Origin: Pedobacter psychrodurus
GTDB taxonomy: Bacteria; Bacteroidota; Bacteroidia; Sphingobacteriales; Sphingobacteriaceae
Direction of reading: 5' to 3'
Length of the DNA stretch: 64,000 bases
Assembly (NCBI RefSeq): GCF_004331735.1
Contig: NZ_SJSO01000009.1
Coordinates: 1-64,000 of the forward strand
In this document: positions 38,057-46,549 of the stretch, piece after piece
Position numbering within the stretch: position 1 is the first letter of the stretch
How the letters are laid out: every line of letters begins with the position of its first letter
Translations under genes and position numbers: made by a program
The notes under the pieces: generated by a model
Databases searched by the model: none
What the model was told of the DNA's origin: nothing
The model's input: only the letters and a program-made list of their open reading frames with translations

Positions 38057-38449
38057 ATGATGAAAACAAAAATCTGGGCCAATTTAGGCGTTAAAAATGT
38101 AGAGAAAAGCAGCGCCTTTTACACCAAACTTGGTTTTGAAAAAAATGCAGGGCGCGAAAGTGATGAGTTAGCAAGCTTTTTATTTGGAGAGGATAATTTT
38201 GTGATCCACTTTTTTAAGGAAGATAGTTTAAAAAAGGGCATGAAAGGCGAGCTGGCCGATTTGAGCAAGGGCAACGAAGTCATATTTACCATTTCGGCAG
38301 AAACAGATGCAGAAGTAGATGATTGGGCCGTAAAAGTAAAAGATGCTGGTGGTGCTGTATTCTCACCACCGGAGGAATTTCAAGGCATGTATGGTTGCGC
38401 CTTTGCCGACCCAGATGGGCATAAGTTTAATATATTAAAATGGAAGTAA
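38057..38449 (+). CDS. VOC (glyoxalase/bleomycin resistance) family protein
   Basis: About 130 residues when read from ATG 38057. The frame is open from 38009, but the VOC fold begins KTKIWANLGVKNVEKSSAFY, so the later start is preferred (38060 is equally possible). Features: FYTKLGFEKNAGRES, FLFGEDNFVIHFF, EVDDWAVKVKDAGGAVFSPP and CAFADPDGHKFNILKWK, the usual betaalpha-betabetabeta repeats with a C-terminal DPDGH. VOC proteins bind a divalent metal and detoxify or sequester small molecules; the substrate is unknown. The gene follows the symporter by 54 bp. Confidence 0.85.
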   Translation: MMKTKIWANLGVKNVEKSSAFYTKLGFEKNAGRESDELASFLFGEDNFVIHFFKEDSLKKGMKGELADLSKGNEVIFTISAETDAEVDDWAVKVKDAGGAVFSPPEEFQGMYGCAFADPDGHKFNILKWK

Positions 38450-38494
38450 GTACATACTAGAGGCTTATCATAAAGGCAATTTCTCTTCATATTT

Positions 38495-38584
38495 TGTCAT
38501 GTTGTCCAAAGGACTCCTACGGAGAGCCTGTCGAAACACATAAAAACGTATTTAACTAAGTCCTTCGACAAGCTACCAATGACA
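38495..38584. repeat. interspersed palindrome, family C, diverged
   Basis: GAGCCTGTCGAAACAC at 38525 and CCTTCGACAAGCTACCAATG at the right pair imperfectly. An extra GTCCAAAGGACTCCTACGGA segment lies at the left, itself capable of GTCC/GGAC pairing. Confidence 0.65.
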
Positions 38585-38596
38585 GATTCTGAAAAT

Positions 38597-38632
38597 CGTC
38601 GTCTTTCCCGCGCAGGCGGGAATCTTAATGCA
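38597..38632. repeat. interspersed palindrome, family B, half copy
   Basis: GTCGTCTTTCCCGCGCAGGC followed by GGGAATCTTAATGCAA keeps only the left hairpin of the B repeat. Confidence 0.65.
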
Positions 38633-38650
38633 ACCTACAAACTGGAGTTG

Positions 38651-39063
38651 CTACATTTCAAGCGACTCCTGCCAACCGAGGTAACACATCTCTACAGGTA
38701 TAACTGAAGGAATCCCTTCTTGTGAAATTTTAATTTCAGTACCTACCAAAGTCTTTTTTAACCAAACTGCGGTGATCATCTCACCAGGCAGATTTGGATC
38801 ATCAAACTGATCGGTGTACTTTAGAAACTCGTTTGGTATGATTTCAATGTATTTCCCTCCGAATGAATGACTATTAGAGGTGGTAAAATTTTGAAACGAC
38901 ATTTTAAAAGAACCTCCTAATGCTACTGTCATTTCGTGAACGGTATAAAGAAAACCGTATGGAGGTAACATGAAGCAATGGCCAAGGGCTCGGTGATTGC
39001 ACGGTATATTTTTTCTGGCGATGCTTTTAAAACTCTGTGCAATGAAACGCTGTTGTTCGACAT
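38651..39063 (-). pseudogene. SRPBCC (AHSA1-like) gene, frameshifted and shortened
   Basis: The reading frame starts at 39063 with MSNNSVSLHRVLKASPEKIY and RAITEPLAIAS, then is lost at TCATGTTACC near 38971. With one extra G (TCATGGTTACC) the family continues in the other frame: LPPYGFLYTVHEMTVALGGS, FKMSFQNFTTSNSHSFGG, QEGIPSVIPVEMCYLGWQES. It then ends early at LEM instead of the usual 15-20 further residues. SRPBCC proteins bind small hydrophobic ligands. Both a one-base deletion and a shortened C-terminus suggest a dying gene, though a sequencing error at the G cannot be excluded. Confidence 0.85.
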
Positions 39064-39631
39064 AAAATCATTTTTTAATTCCCTACTCTTCAGGCTTTTC
39101 GGTTTCGCCCGTTTTTGGAGTGGTAGCTGCTCCACTAACTTGTCGGTTTTTAATATGAATTCCTGACTACACCAAGATGGCATGTAAATTCGAGTTTGCC
39201 AGTGGTAATATGCGACAATGTTGAAGGGGCTTTACGGCAACGCAAGGTATCAAAAGAGAAAGCACTTCTTATTAAACATTCCACCATCTACGAAATTTAC
39301 CAGACAGGCTTTTTAAAAAAAGCTATAACATATTTGGCATAAAAAATACTGTAGCTATGCTAGGATTAATCAGGGCTTAATTTTCTCATTCAAAGGATAC
39401 AATCAAAATTCTGCAGGTTCAGGATAATATATTAGAACAGTTTCGGGATGTATACAAGATTAACTTCCGAACCCGCCAGACAAGATCATAACCAATTCTG
39501 TCTATTCTATCCCCTACTTTGTCTACTTCAACTACTCTGTCATAGTTCTCCAGCCATTACCACAATACCTTTACTGCATAAAACAAAAACAGTTTTATCG
39601 CAGATCAATAAACAATTTAAAATAACAAAAA
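39064..39631. other. gap with coding scraps, no intact gene
   Basis: Plus-strand codons at about 39211-39342 read like the tail of a protein (RQRKVSKEKALLIKHSTIYE then IYQTGFLKKAITYLA) with no start and no recognised family. The remaining sequence to the ohr gene is low in structure. The region looks like the remains of lost genes, in line with the neighbouring SRPBCC pseudogene. Confidence 0.4.
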
Positions 39632-40063
39632 ATGGAAAATTCAAACAACAGTACATCAAAAGTGGTGTACACAGGAACAACAACTACTACTGGTGGCCGT
39701 CAAGGCGCTTCAAAAAGTTCAGATGGCCGTTTAGACATTACACTTACTCCTCCTGGAGGAAGAGGCGAAGGCACTAACCCCGAGCAATTGTTTGCTGCAG
39801 GTTGGTCAGCTTGTTTTTTAGGCGCCATGGGTAAATCAGCAGCAATCAAAAACATCAAACTTCCGGCAGACTCACATATTGATGCAGAAGTAGATCTGGT
39901 ACTATCAGATACCGAAGGATATTCATTACAGGTTCGCTTAAACATTAATCTCCCAGGTATCGATCGTGAAGATGCGCTAGCCATTGCAGAACACGCACAT
40001 ACTTTGTGTCCTTATTCAAAAGCGATAAAAGGTAATATCAACGTTGAGACTAATATTCTATAA
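39632..40063 (+). CDS. ohr: Ohr/OsmC family organic hydroperoxide reductase
   Basis: A 143-residue protein, the normal Ohr length. The N-terminus VVYTGTTTTTGGRQGASKSS and LDITLTPPGGRGEGTNPEQL are Ohr-specific. The two redox cysteines are C61 (GWSACFLGAM) and C126 (HTLCPYSKA). Ohr reduces organic hydroperoxides in the cytoplasm using lipoyl-protein thiols. No OhrR (MarR) regulator is adjacent. The next genes (epoxide hydrolase, cupin) also suit handling of reactive or toxic compounds. The gene symbol rests on the Ohr motifs rather than the OsmC pattern. Confidence 0.92.
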   Translation: MENSNNSTSKVVYTGTTTTTGGRQGASKSSDGRLDITLTPPGGRGEGTNPEQLFAAGWSACFLGAMGKSAAIKNIKLPADSHIDAEVDLVLSDTEGYSLQVRLNINLPGIDREDALAIAEHAHTLCPYSKAIKGNINVETNIL

Positions 40064-40165
40064 AAACAAGGTAATCAGGGATTGACCGGTTGAATAAAGA
40101 TTTGAGCTATTTGAACATCTCTCATCATAATAAAAAATTAAACCATAATTAAAGAGAATAACAAA

Positions 40166-41446
40166 ATGAAAACAATAAATAATTTCGTGCGCATAATATT
40201 CACAGGAATATTACTGATGCAAGTCACATTTGCCGTTGCTCAGGAGAAGTTGAAAACTGAAGAGCCCATACGGCCTTTTAAAGTAAACATCTCAGATACG
40301 GCTATTAAAGATCTCCGTCAACGCGTTTTGGCTACAAAATGGCCAGATCAAGAAACAGTAACAGATCAATCGCAGGGCGCTAAACTTTCCAAAATGAAAG
40401 AACTGATCAAATACTGGGGAACAAATTACGACTGGAGAAAAGCTGAGGCCAAACTAAATGCTTATCCACAATTTGTAACCAAGATAGATGGAGTTGACAT
40501 TCATTTTATCCACGTTAAATCGAAACATAAAAATGCCATGCCATTAATTCTAAGCCATGGCTGGCCTGGGTCGGTATTTGAATTTACAAATGTTATTGGT
40601 CCGCTAAGCAATCCAACTGCATATGGCGGAAAAACCGAAGATGCTTTTGATCTAATCATTCCCTCCCTTCCTGGTTTCGGTTTCTCAGGTAAACCAACTG
40701 AAGCAGGCTGGAATATCGACAGGATTGCAAAAGCCTGGATTGTACTGATGGACCGTCTTGGATACAAACAATATGTTGCACAAGGTGGCGATTGGGGTGC
40801 TGGAATTGTTAATGCTATGGCCTTACGAGCACCTGAAGGATTGTTAGGTATCCATAGCAATTTACCAGCTACATTACCGACAGAAGCAGGAATGGCACTG
40901 GGAGGTAAAACTGTACCGGCAGGTTTTTCTGATAAAGAACGTGCTGCTTTTGAACAACTCAATAAAGAGATCGTTGGCGGTGGGTTTATCTATAAAACAA
41001 CAATGGAAACACGTCCGCAAGGCGTAAGTTATGGTCTTAACGATTCTCCAGCAGGACTTGCGGCATGGATTTTCCTGCATCCTGGTTTCGAAAACTGGTC
41101 GTATGGAAATGATCCCAAACAGTTGCCAACAAAAGATGAAGTTCTTGACGACATTTCGCTATACTGGCTTACTGGCTCGGCAGGTTCTTCCTCAAGAATT
41201 TACTGGGAAAACCGAAATGTAAGCCTCATTAGTGCAGGTGCTATGAAATCCGATCAAATCACCATTCCGGTAGCGGTTACAACATTTCCTCAAGATGTTT
41301 ATGCATCACCCGAAACCTGGGCGCGCCGCGCATATAAAAATTTAATCTATTTTAATGAGGTAAGTATAGGAGGGCATTTTGCCGCCTGGGAACAACCTCA
41401 AATTTTCTCAGAAGAGATCCGCGCAGCTTTTAAAACACTCCGTTAA
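40166..41446 (+). CDS. epoxide hydrolase (EHN type, alpha/beta hydrolase), exported
   Basis: A 426-residue protein with a signal peptide (ends TFAVAQ). The epoxide hydrolase N-terminal domain IRPFKVNISDTAIKDLRQRV and TKWPDQETV is followed by the alpha/beta-hydrolase core: HGWPGSVFEF (H131, oxyanion), PSLPGFGFSGKP, nucleophile Asp209 in QGGDWGAGIV and catalytic His404 in GGHFAAWEQP. This is the microsomal / juvenile-hormone epoxide hydrolase class, which opens epoxides to diols. Export to the periplasm is implied by the signal peptide. It lies 24 bp upstream of a cupin gene, probably cotranscribed. Confidence 0.92.
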   Translation: MKTINNFVRIIFTGILLMQVTFAVAQEKLKTEEPIRPFKVNISDTAIKDLRQRVLATKWPDQETVTDQSQGAKLSKMKELIKYWGTNYDWRKAEAKLNAYPQFVTKIDGVDIHFIHVKSKHKNAMPLILSHGWPGSVFEFTNVIGPLSNPTAYGGKTEDAFDLIIPSLPGFGFSGKPTEAGWNIDRIAKAWIVLMDRLGYKQYVAQGGDWGAGIVNAMALRAPEGLLGIHSNLPATLPTEAGMALGGKTVPAGFSDKERAAFEQLNKEIVGGGFIYKTTMETRPQGVSYGLNDSPAGLAAWIFLHPGFENWSYGNDPKQLPTKDEVLDDISLYWLTGSAGSSSRIYWENRNVSLISAGAMKSDQITIPVAVTTFPQDVYASPETWARRAYKNLIYFNEVSIGGHFAAWEQPQIFSEEIRAAFKTLR

Positions 41447-41469
41447 ACCTATTTTAAACAAAAAACAAG

Positions 41470-41871
41470 ATGAAAACGAATTTCAGCATCCTTGCAATAG
41501 CCGTAGTACTCAGCCTATCTGCATTTTTTTTACCAGGCACTGCCGCTGCACAACAAGGCATCACACGCATACCCTTACAGCGACACGACCTCAGCATTCA
41601 CGGCTGGGAAACCGTACAAGTGAGAATAGATTTCGACAAAGGAACAGCTTTCGGTATGCATACCCATCCCGGCGAAGAAGTTATCTACGTACTCAAAGGC
41701 ACATTTATTTATGAGGTTGAGGGAAAAGAAAAAGTAACACTTAAAGCAGGTGATACACTTTTTATTCCTGCCGGTGTGGCGCACGCTGCAAAAAATATCG
41801 GAAAAACGAAGGCCATTGAACTCGCAACCTATATCGTTGAAAAAGGAAAACCGCTTTTGGTAAAAAAGTAA
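41470..41871 (+). CDS. small exported cupin protein
   Basis: A 133-residue protein with a signal peptide (about 1-28, ending AAA). A single cupin_2 domain is visible: GMHTHPGEEVIYVLKGTFIY with the H-x-H-x4-E metal site, and GDTLFIPAGVAHAAKN with the second motif His. Function is not known; such exported cupins are frequent beside oxidoreductases and hydrolases. It follows the epoxide hydrolase by 24 bp. Length matches a minimal cupin, so nothing seems missing. Confidence 0.85.
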   Translation: MKTNFSILAIAVVLSLSAFFLPGTAAAQQGITRIPLQRHDLSIHGWETVQVRIDFDKGTAFGMHTHPGEEVIYVLKGTFIYEVEGKEKVTLKAGDTLFIPAGVAHAAKNIGKTKAIELATYIVEKGKPLLVKK

Positions 41872-41995
41872 CAGCATGTATCTTGGAGACTATCTAAAAA
41901 AAGTCGTCAAATTTTAATTAGAGGAATGATATTATCCACTCTAATTATTAAAGCGAAGGTTTCATCGAATTATTATTAAAATCACCTACGATAGT

Positions 41996-42003
41996 TAACT
42001 TTG
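41996..42003 (+). promoter_or_regulatory. -7 element of the chromate gene group
   Basis: TAACTTTG fits TAnnTTTG exactly. It lies 19 bp before ATG 42022, so the start of transcription would be close to 42010. The alternative TTG start at 42001 falls inside this element and is thereby disfavoured. I see no clear -33 box. Confidence 0.5.
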
Positions 42004-42021
42004 CTTAAACTCCTAATAAAA

Positions 42022-42615
42022 ATGACAAAATGGATCACCCGCGAGCATCCGAAAATTGACCGAATTGCCTGCCCTTGGCTGATCAGGCGTTTTATCGATC
42101 CCGATGCAGAAATTATTTATGTGCCTTCAGATCAGGTGATGATTAAGGCTGAAGAATTAGGGGCCGTACCGTTTGACATGCCAGATGTGGAATATACGCA
42201 TTACGACGATCAATGCACATTTGATTATTTCATCAAAAAATACCAGTTAAAAGATATTGCTCTTGACCGGATAGCTGCCATCGTTCGTGGGGCAGACACT
42301 GATCGTCATGACTTCGCTCCACAGGCAGCAGGGCTAGAAGCTGTATTTTCGGGATTAGCCTATCACAGTTCAAATGACCAGGAATTACTGGCACTAGGTA
42401 TACGGATCTATGATGGGCTATACAGCTGGGCAAAACACCTTTACCACAAAAAACATACACAGGCCAGTCCAGTTGAAAAAATGTTACTGGAGATATATAC
42501 CAAGTACCTTCGGGAAAATAAAGGAAAGAAAGCACCAGCCTGGGCGAATGAATTACGGGAAATGATACAGGATCAGATGGACACCAATATGTCTTTGAGC
42601 CTCCAGCAGGCTTAA
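42022..42615 (+). CDS. chrB: ChrB-type chromate resistance protein
   Basis: About 197 residues from ATG 42022. The frame is the ChrB C-terminal domain family: WITREHPKIDRIACPWLIRR, FIDPDAEIIYVP, FDMPDVEYTHYDDQCTFDYF and DRIAAIVRGADTDRHDFAPQ, with conserved Cys, His and Asp. ChrB acts as chromate-sensing regulator or accessory protein for ChrA. This version has only the C-terminal domain, without the N-terminal regulatory part. It is followed, in the same frame after the TAA, by a piece of an AraC-type regulator, and 331 bp downstream by chrA. Confidence 0.85.
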   Translation: MTKWITREHPKIDRIACPWLIRRFIDPDAEIIYVPSDQVMIKAEELGAVPFDMPDVEYTHYDDQCTFDYFIKKYQLKDIALDRIAAIVRGADTDRHDFAPQAAGLEAVFSGLAYHSSNDQELLALGIRIYDGLYSWAKHLYHKKHTQASPVEKMLLEIYTKYLRENKGKKAPAWANELREMIQDQMDTNMSLSLQQA

Positions 42616-42885
42616 GATGAACTGGAGATTAACCCAGCGTATTTATCAAGAGCGTTTTCCAAATACTTTGATAACCTATCTTTTGGAGATTATATACGGA
42701 AGATGCGGATTGAAAAGGCTATGCTGTTAATAGAAAGTACAACTTACTCCTTAACCGAGATTGCTTATCTCACTGGGTTTTCAGACCAGAGCCACTTTAA
42801 CCGGATTTTTAAGAAGCAGACCGGAGAAAATCCATCATTTTACAGAAAAAAGCACCAAAAAAGTAAAACGGATACAAATAGTTAA
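42616..42885 (+). pseudogene. AraC-type HTH stump
   Basis: The sequence right after the chrB TAA, in the same frame, reads DELEINPAYLSRAFSKYFDN then LSFGDYIRKMRIEKAMLLIE, TYSLTEIAYLTGFSDQSHFN and RIFKKQTGENPSFYRKKHQK. That is the C-terminal pair of HTH motifs of an AraC/XylS regulator. No start lies before the first HTH; the first ATG (42703) is in the middle of the domain. The N-terminal part is missing, so this is most likely a truncated gene. An unusual start or read-through cannot be excluded. Confidence 0.75.
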
Positions 42886-42946
42886 ATCTGTACAATTATA
42901 AGGTTCTGCGAATAAGCAATATTGTAATGAAAATACAATTTGCCTG

Positions 42947-44128
42947 ATGAAAGAACAAACAGATAAAACCAAGCCGCAATACTCACTAGCCGAAATCACC
43001 AAGTATTTCCTAAAACTGGGTACCTGGGGATTTGGTGGTCCGGTTGCGCTGGTTGGTTATATGCAGCGTGACCTGGTTGAGCAGAAAGGCTGGATAAGCG
43101 AAGAGGAATACAAAGAGGGGCTGGCGCTTGCACAACTGGCCCCAGGGCCTCTGGCAGCACAGCTAGGCATTTATATTGGCTTTGTACATTATGGTTTAAT
43201 CGGAGCTACTTTAACAGGATTAGCCTTTGTACTGCCATCCTTCATCATGGTGGTTTTGCTCGGCATGGCCTACCAACTATATGGCGGACTAGCGTGGATG
43301 CAAGCGGTGTTTTATGGTGTAGGTGCTGCCGTAATCGGTATCATTACCATGAGTGCTTATAAACTGACTATTAAGTCAATCAGCAAATTGGAACTTCCTG
43401 CCATTAAATCCAAATGGCTTTTATGGCTGTTTTATATCATTGGAATCGTAATCACCATCATTACCGAAAAAGAGGAAGTCTTACTTTTTCTAGGTTGTGG
43501 CATCCTGTATATGCTCATTAAGGCTCCACCACAATGGATCAAAAAGCCATCCACCCTACCTGCCGGAATACTATTCAGTACTGGTTTCTGGAACTATGAC
43601 AGCAAAACCTTACAAGAGATCGGCTGGTTTTTTGCTAAAGCAGGCACATTTGTATTTGGTAGCGGACTGGCTATTGTACCTTTCCTGCACGGTGGTGTAG
43701 TGAAGGAATTCGGTTGGCTTACAGAGGCGCAGTTTGTAGATTCGGTTGCGGTTGCCATGATCACACCCGGACCAGTAGTAATTACGGTAGGCTTTATCGG
43801 CTATCTTGTTGCAGGATTTCCGGGGGCCAGCGTTGCGGCACTCGCTACTTTTCTGCCTTGCTACCTTTTTACTGTAGCTTTAGCCCCCTCTTTCAAAAAG
43901 ATTGCAAAAAACAACAGCGTTAAAACATTCGTAGAAGGAATTACCGCCGCTGTAATTGGCGCTCTGGTGGGTTCAGTAATTGTGATCGGTACGCGCTCTA
44001 TAAAAGACATTCCAACCGCATTTATCGCAGTAGCCGCTATACTGGCACTCATCTACATCAGAAAATTACAGGAGCCTTACATCATTGGTGTAGCGGCTAT
44101 CATCGGACTACTCATTAAATTCATTTAG
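42947..44128 (+). CDS. chrA: chromate transporter ChrA
   Basis: A 393-residue membrane protein made of two homologous halves. Half one opens FLKLGTWGFGGPVALVGYMQ, then LAQLAPGPLAAQLGIYIGFV. Half two opens FAKAGTFVFGSGLAIVPFLH, then VAVAMITPGPVVITVGFIGY. These FGG/FGSG and PGP repeats define the CHR superfamily. ChrA exports chromate from the cytoplasm. The N-terminal 12 residues are polar. An outer-membrane-like gene follows 5 bp later, so the group is chrB-(AraC stump)-chrA-OM protein. Confidence 0.93.
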   Translation: MKEQTDKTKPQYSLAEITKYFLKLGTWGFGGPVALVGYMQRDLVEQKGWISEEEYKEGLALAQLAPGPLAAQLGIYIGFVHYGLIGATLTGLAFVLPSFIMVVLLGMAYQLYGGLAWMQAVFYGVGAAVIGIITMSAYKLTIKSISKLELPAIKSKWLLWLFYIIGIVITIITEKEEVLLFLGCGILYMLIKAPPQWIKKPSTLPAGILFSTGFWNYDSKTLQEIGWFFAKAGTFVFGSGLAIVPFLHGGVVKEFGWLTEAQFVDSVAVAMITPGPVVITVGFIGYLVAGFPGASVAALATFLPCYLFTVALAPSFKKIAKNNSVKTFVEGITAAVIGALVGSVIVIGTRSIKDIPTAFIAVAAILALIYIRKLQEPYIIGVAAIIGLLIKFI

Positions 44129-44133
44129 GAATT

Positions 44134-44673
44134 ATGCATAAAATCTTTACCAGATCCTTTTTCATGCACAGTATGTTTGTGCTGGTTTTCACTACCGCAC
44201 TAAGTTTATCTGCAACAGCACAACAAACAACCCAAACTCAGATCTATCCAAAGGTAACCGGCTATTTCAGTTTGCTCCACCCCATCGGATCCTGGGATAA
44301 AAATGGATTTCATGATAACTTTTCGAATGTATATACCCTCGCATTTCCATTTGGAATAAACATTTTAAAGAGTGACAAATTTGGGATCAGTTTCGAGATT
44401 GCACCCAGTATCCGTACCGAGCATAACATTTCGAAAGTAAGTTCAGTCCTGTTTCATCCAGGAGCGATGTTCCGGTTTAAACACGGATTTACATTGATTG
44501 GTCGCGCAGCATTTGAGACTAGCGGCCGTTATGGCTTTACACCAATTTTGAACCAGGTTATAAAAAAAGGAAAAAATGCGAGCCTGTATTTTTCATTACC
44601 ATTCCCAGTAAGATTCGGCAACAATCTACCTACCTCACTCTCTACAGGTTTACAGGTAGGCGTGAGTTTTTAA
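44134..44673 (+). CDS. small outer-membrane-type protein after chrA, unknown
   Basis: A 179-residue protein with a signal peptide ending SLSATAQQ (a second Met at residue 12 could be the start). The rest is beta-strand rich with no recognised domain (YPKVTGYFSLLHPIGSWDKN, FEIAPSIRTEHNISKVSSVL) and ends SLSTGLQVGVSF, a C-terminal Phe typical of outer-membrane barrels. Located 5 bp after chrA, it probably shares its transcript. A role with chromate export is only suggested by position. Confidence 0.6.
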   Translation: MHKIFTRSFFMHSMFVLVFTTALSLSATAQQTTQTQIYPKVTGYFSLLHPIGSWDKNGFHDNFSNVYTLAFPFGINILKSDKFGISFEIAPSIRTEHNISKVSSVLFHPGAMFRFKHGFTLIGRAAFETSGRYGFTPILNQVIKKGKNASLYFSLPFPVRFGNNLPTSLSTGLQVGVSF

Positions 44674-44864
44674 ATTAAATACTATACAAATCGCATTAGA
44701 TAGTTTAGGCGCAGCCATCTAAGATTCCAAACGATCCATTAATAAATACCAAAAACAGCGACATAAGATATTTTTTAAAAAAATATTGTAACTATTTGAT
44801 TACATATAATTTGTTTATATATTAGATCATCTGATCAATACCATTAACCTAAACTAACTTAAAC

Positions 44865-45698
44865 ATGAAAAACACAAAATTTTTATCATTAGCCATGCTA
44901 TGCGCTTTATTTCTCGGCGTATCTTCGTGTAAAAAGAACAACACTTCTGAACAAACTGACAACAAAGCGGAAATATCAGCAAGTACTTTACAACAAATAA
45001 AAAACTTAGGGTTTAGTGTCGAAAATGCACGAAAAGTGGATAACGGTTATCTGGTTGAAGGCGATATTCTGCTAACAGATGCCAACTTAACTGAAAAGTC
45101 TTTAAGTCCTAATTTAAACATTGCTGAAACCGAACAGTACCGCACAACGAATCTTGTTAAATCACTGCCACGTGTGATTACAGTTTCTGTTACAAATTTA
45201 CCACAAGTATATAGTGATGCTGTTGACCTGATGATTTCAAGATATAATTCTCTGGGTCTACGTGTTACTTTCCAAAGGGCAAATACAGGTACTACTGGCA
45301 ACATTGATGTATTTGGATTTAACGAAGGACCAAGTGGTGGCTATATCACTTTAGGATCTGCTGGTTTTCCTACCTCAACAGGCGAACCATTTAACCAGGT
45401 TAAAATGAATACAAATGTTAATGCTTATGGAACAAATCCTGATTTATTGTATCTGGCTTCTGTTTTACAACATGAAGTTGGACATTGCATAGGATTCCGC
45501 CATACCGACTATATGAACAGAGCATATAGCTGTGGGGGAAAACGCTCCAACGAAGGATCAGCAGGAGTTGGTGCTATCCAAATACCTGGAACACCATCAA
45601 AAGCCGATGCAGAATCGTTTATGCTGGCTTGCTCTAACGGTGGTAACCGCACCTTTAATGCAAATGATGTGATTGCAGTAAATTACCTTTATAAATAA
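44865..45698 (+). CDS. M57-type (HEIGH) zinc metalloprotease lipoprotein
   Basis: A 277-residue protein with a lipoprotein signal (LGVSSCKKNN, Cys about 22). The zinc site is LQHEVGHCIGFRHTD with H203, H207 and H213, matching the HExxHxxGxxH metzincin pattern of the dual-action HEIGH (M57) family. The preceding NIDVFGFNEGPSGGYITLGS and the Met-rich YMNRAYSCGGKRSNEG segment also fit. It is probably outer-membrane anchored. Family members in Bacteroidota are thought to process surface proteins. It forms a single gene with a strong terminator. Confidence 0.85.
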   Translation: MKNTKFLSLAMLCALFLGVSSCKKNNTSEQTDNKAEISASTLQQIKNLGFSVENARKVDNGYLVEGDILLTDANLTEKSLSPNLNIAETEQYRTTNLVKSLPRVITVSVTNLPQVYSDAVDLMISRYNSLGLRVTFQRANTGTTGNIDVFGFNEGPSGGYITLGSAGFPTSTGEPFNQVKMNTNVNAYGTNPDLLYLASVLQHEVGHCIGFRHTDYMNRAYSCGGKRSNEGSAGVGAIQIPGTPSKADAESFMLACSNGGNRTFNANDVIAVNYLYK

Positions 45699-45716
45699 AC
45701 CAAATACAGATCAGAT

Positions 45717-45752
45717 AAAAAAAGAGGGTACTGAAAAGTGCCCTCTTTTTTA
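45717..45752 (+). terminator. terminator of the metalloprotease gene
   Basis: AAAGAGGG, TACT / AGTG and CCCTCTTT form a stem around GAAA, with a T-run after it. It is 18 bp past the stop codon. Confidence 0.85.
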
Positions 45753-45870
45753 TGCCAAGTTGAAAAGGAGGAAAGCGATAGTGTCCCCATCAAAATTAAC
45801 CAATTAAGCCTCATTGTCGAAAAGGTTTCAAAATTCGATACCTAAAGTATCCATATTTATTTCTAAATAT

Positions 45871-46210
45871 TCAGGCATAGGTACCCCATGGGCTGTCGCC
45901 AATAGGTCCTTCCACCTCTCCGCCTGCCGATAATCCTTTAAATATTTTAGCTGCTTCTTCACGGCTTTCAGCCACGCATATTTTAGACCGGTTTTCACTT
46001 TCGCTCACCCGCCCCAAAAAGCCGAGAACATCGTTGGCTATTAACACATTGTTTTTGCCAAGCGGCAAGCCGATGTACATTATTTTATTAGCCTCATCTT
46101 CGGCTACCTGAAACTCGGGGCCTGCTAAATCTTTAAAACGGCTGATTTTTGTAAACTCGCCGCCAAAACCGATTTGTAAAAAGTGAACGCTTCTTCGTCA
46201 TTGCCATTGC
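45871..46210 (-). pseudogene. PhnB-like VOC gene, 5' and 3' truncated, frameshifted
   Basis: Minus-strand codons read SNGNDEEAFTFYKSV and, after one missing T (GGTTTTGG instead of GGTTTTTGG near 46165), FGGEFTKISRFKDLAGPEFQ, then VAEDEANKIMYIGLPLGKNN, VLIANDVLGFLGR and EEAAKIFKGLSAGGEVEGPI, GDSPWGTYA. This follows the PhnB/3-demethylubiquinone-methyltransferase-like VOC family. The start is replaced by a DUF6266 fragment and the end lacks the usual FGMxxDKFGxxW. Nonfunctional by these signs. Confidence 0.75.
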
Positions 46211-46303
46211 TTTCAGGTAATCTATGCTGCGCCAGTTGCTGCCGATTACACGGCCTACTTTGCCCGAGAATGTGCCATTTGCTCCTTTTGAATACGTTGC
46301 CAT
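46205..46303 (-). pseudogene. DUF6266 protein, N-terminal fragment
   Basis: Minus-strand ATG at 46303 begins MATYSKGANGTFSGKVGRVI then GSNWRSIDYLK, the conserved start of DUF6266 proteins of Bacteroidota. After about 33 residues it runs into the VOC fragment in another frame. DUF6266 function is unknown. About 130-170 residues of the normal protein are missing. Confidence 0.7.
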
Positions 46304-46417
46304 AATTTTTGTTTTTTAAGTAAAAAAATGTTTGTTCAAAAAGGATTGCTGTTTATACCGGTATGTTTAAATCCATGCTCCAAACCTAGCGGCTTTGCGG
46401 CATTGGCACCCCATTTT

Positions 46418-46470
46418 GAGCTAAAATGAGCTAAATTAGACCAATTAACACGAATAACGAGCTAAAATGA
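46418..46470. repeat. three 12-bp direct repeats
   Basis: GAGCTAAAATGA at 46418-46429, GAGCTAAATTAG at 46428-46439 and GAGCTAAAATGA at 46459-46470 (preceded by C/A). They look like binding sites for a DNA-binding protein upstream of the phased array. Confidence 0.6.
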
Positions 46471-46549
46471 ACCATTACAGCTGGCCCGCACTGCTACAAC
46501 CGGGCTGCTTGTGGCAGCCTGCTTAAGGGCAGCATAACTATGACCTGTG

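Noticed and set aside
39211..39342. A real gene on the plus strand (protein-like tail ending ITYLA)
   Set aside because: No start codon or recognised family; listed only as part of a decayed gap.
39448..39777. A gene before and overlapping ohr
   Set aside because: It overlaps ohr in another frame and has low-complexity, non-protein-like sequence; only ohr shows family motifs.
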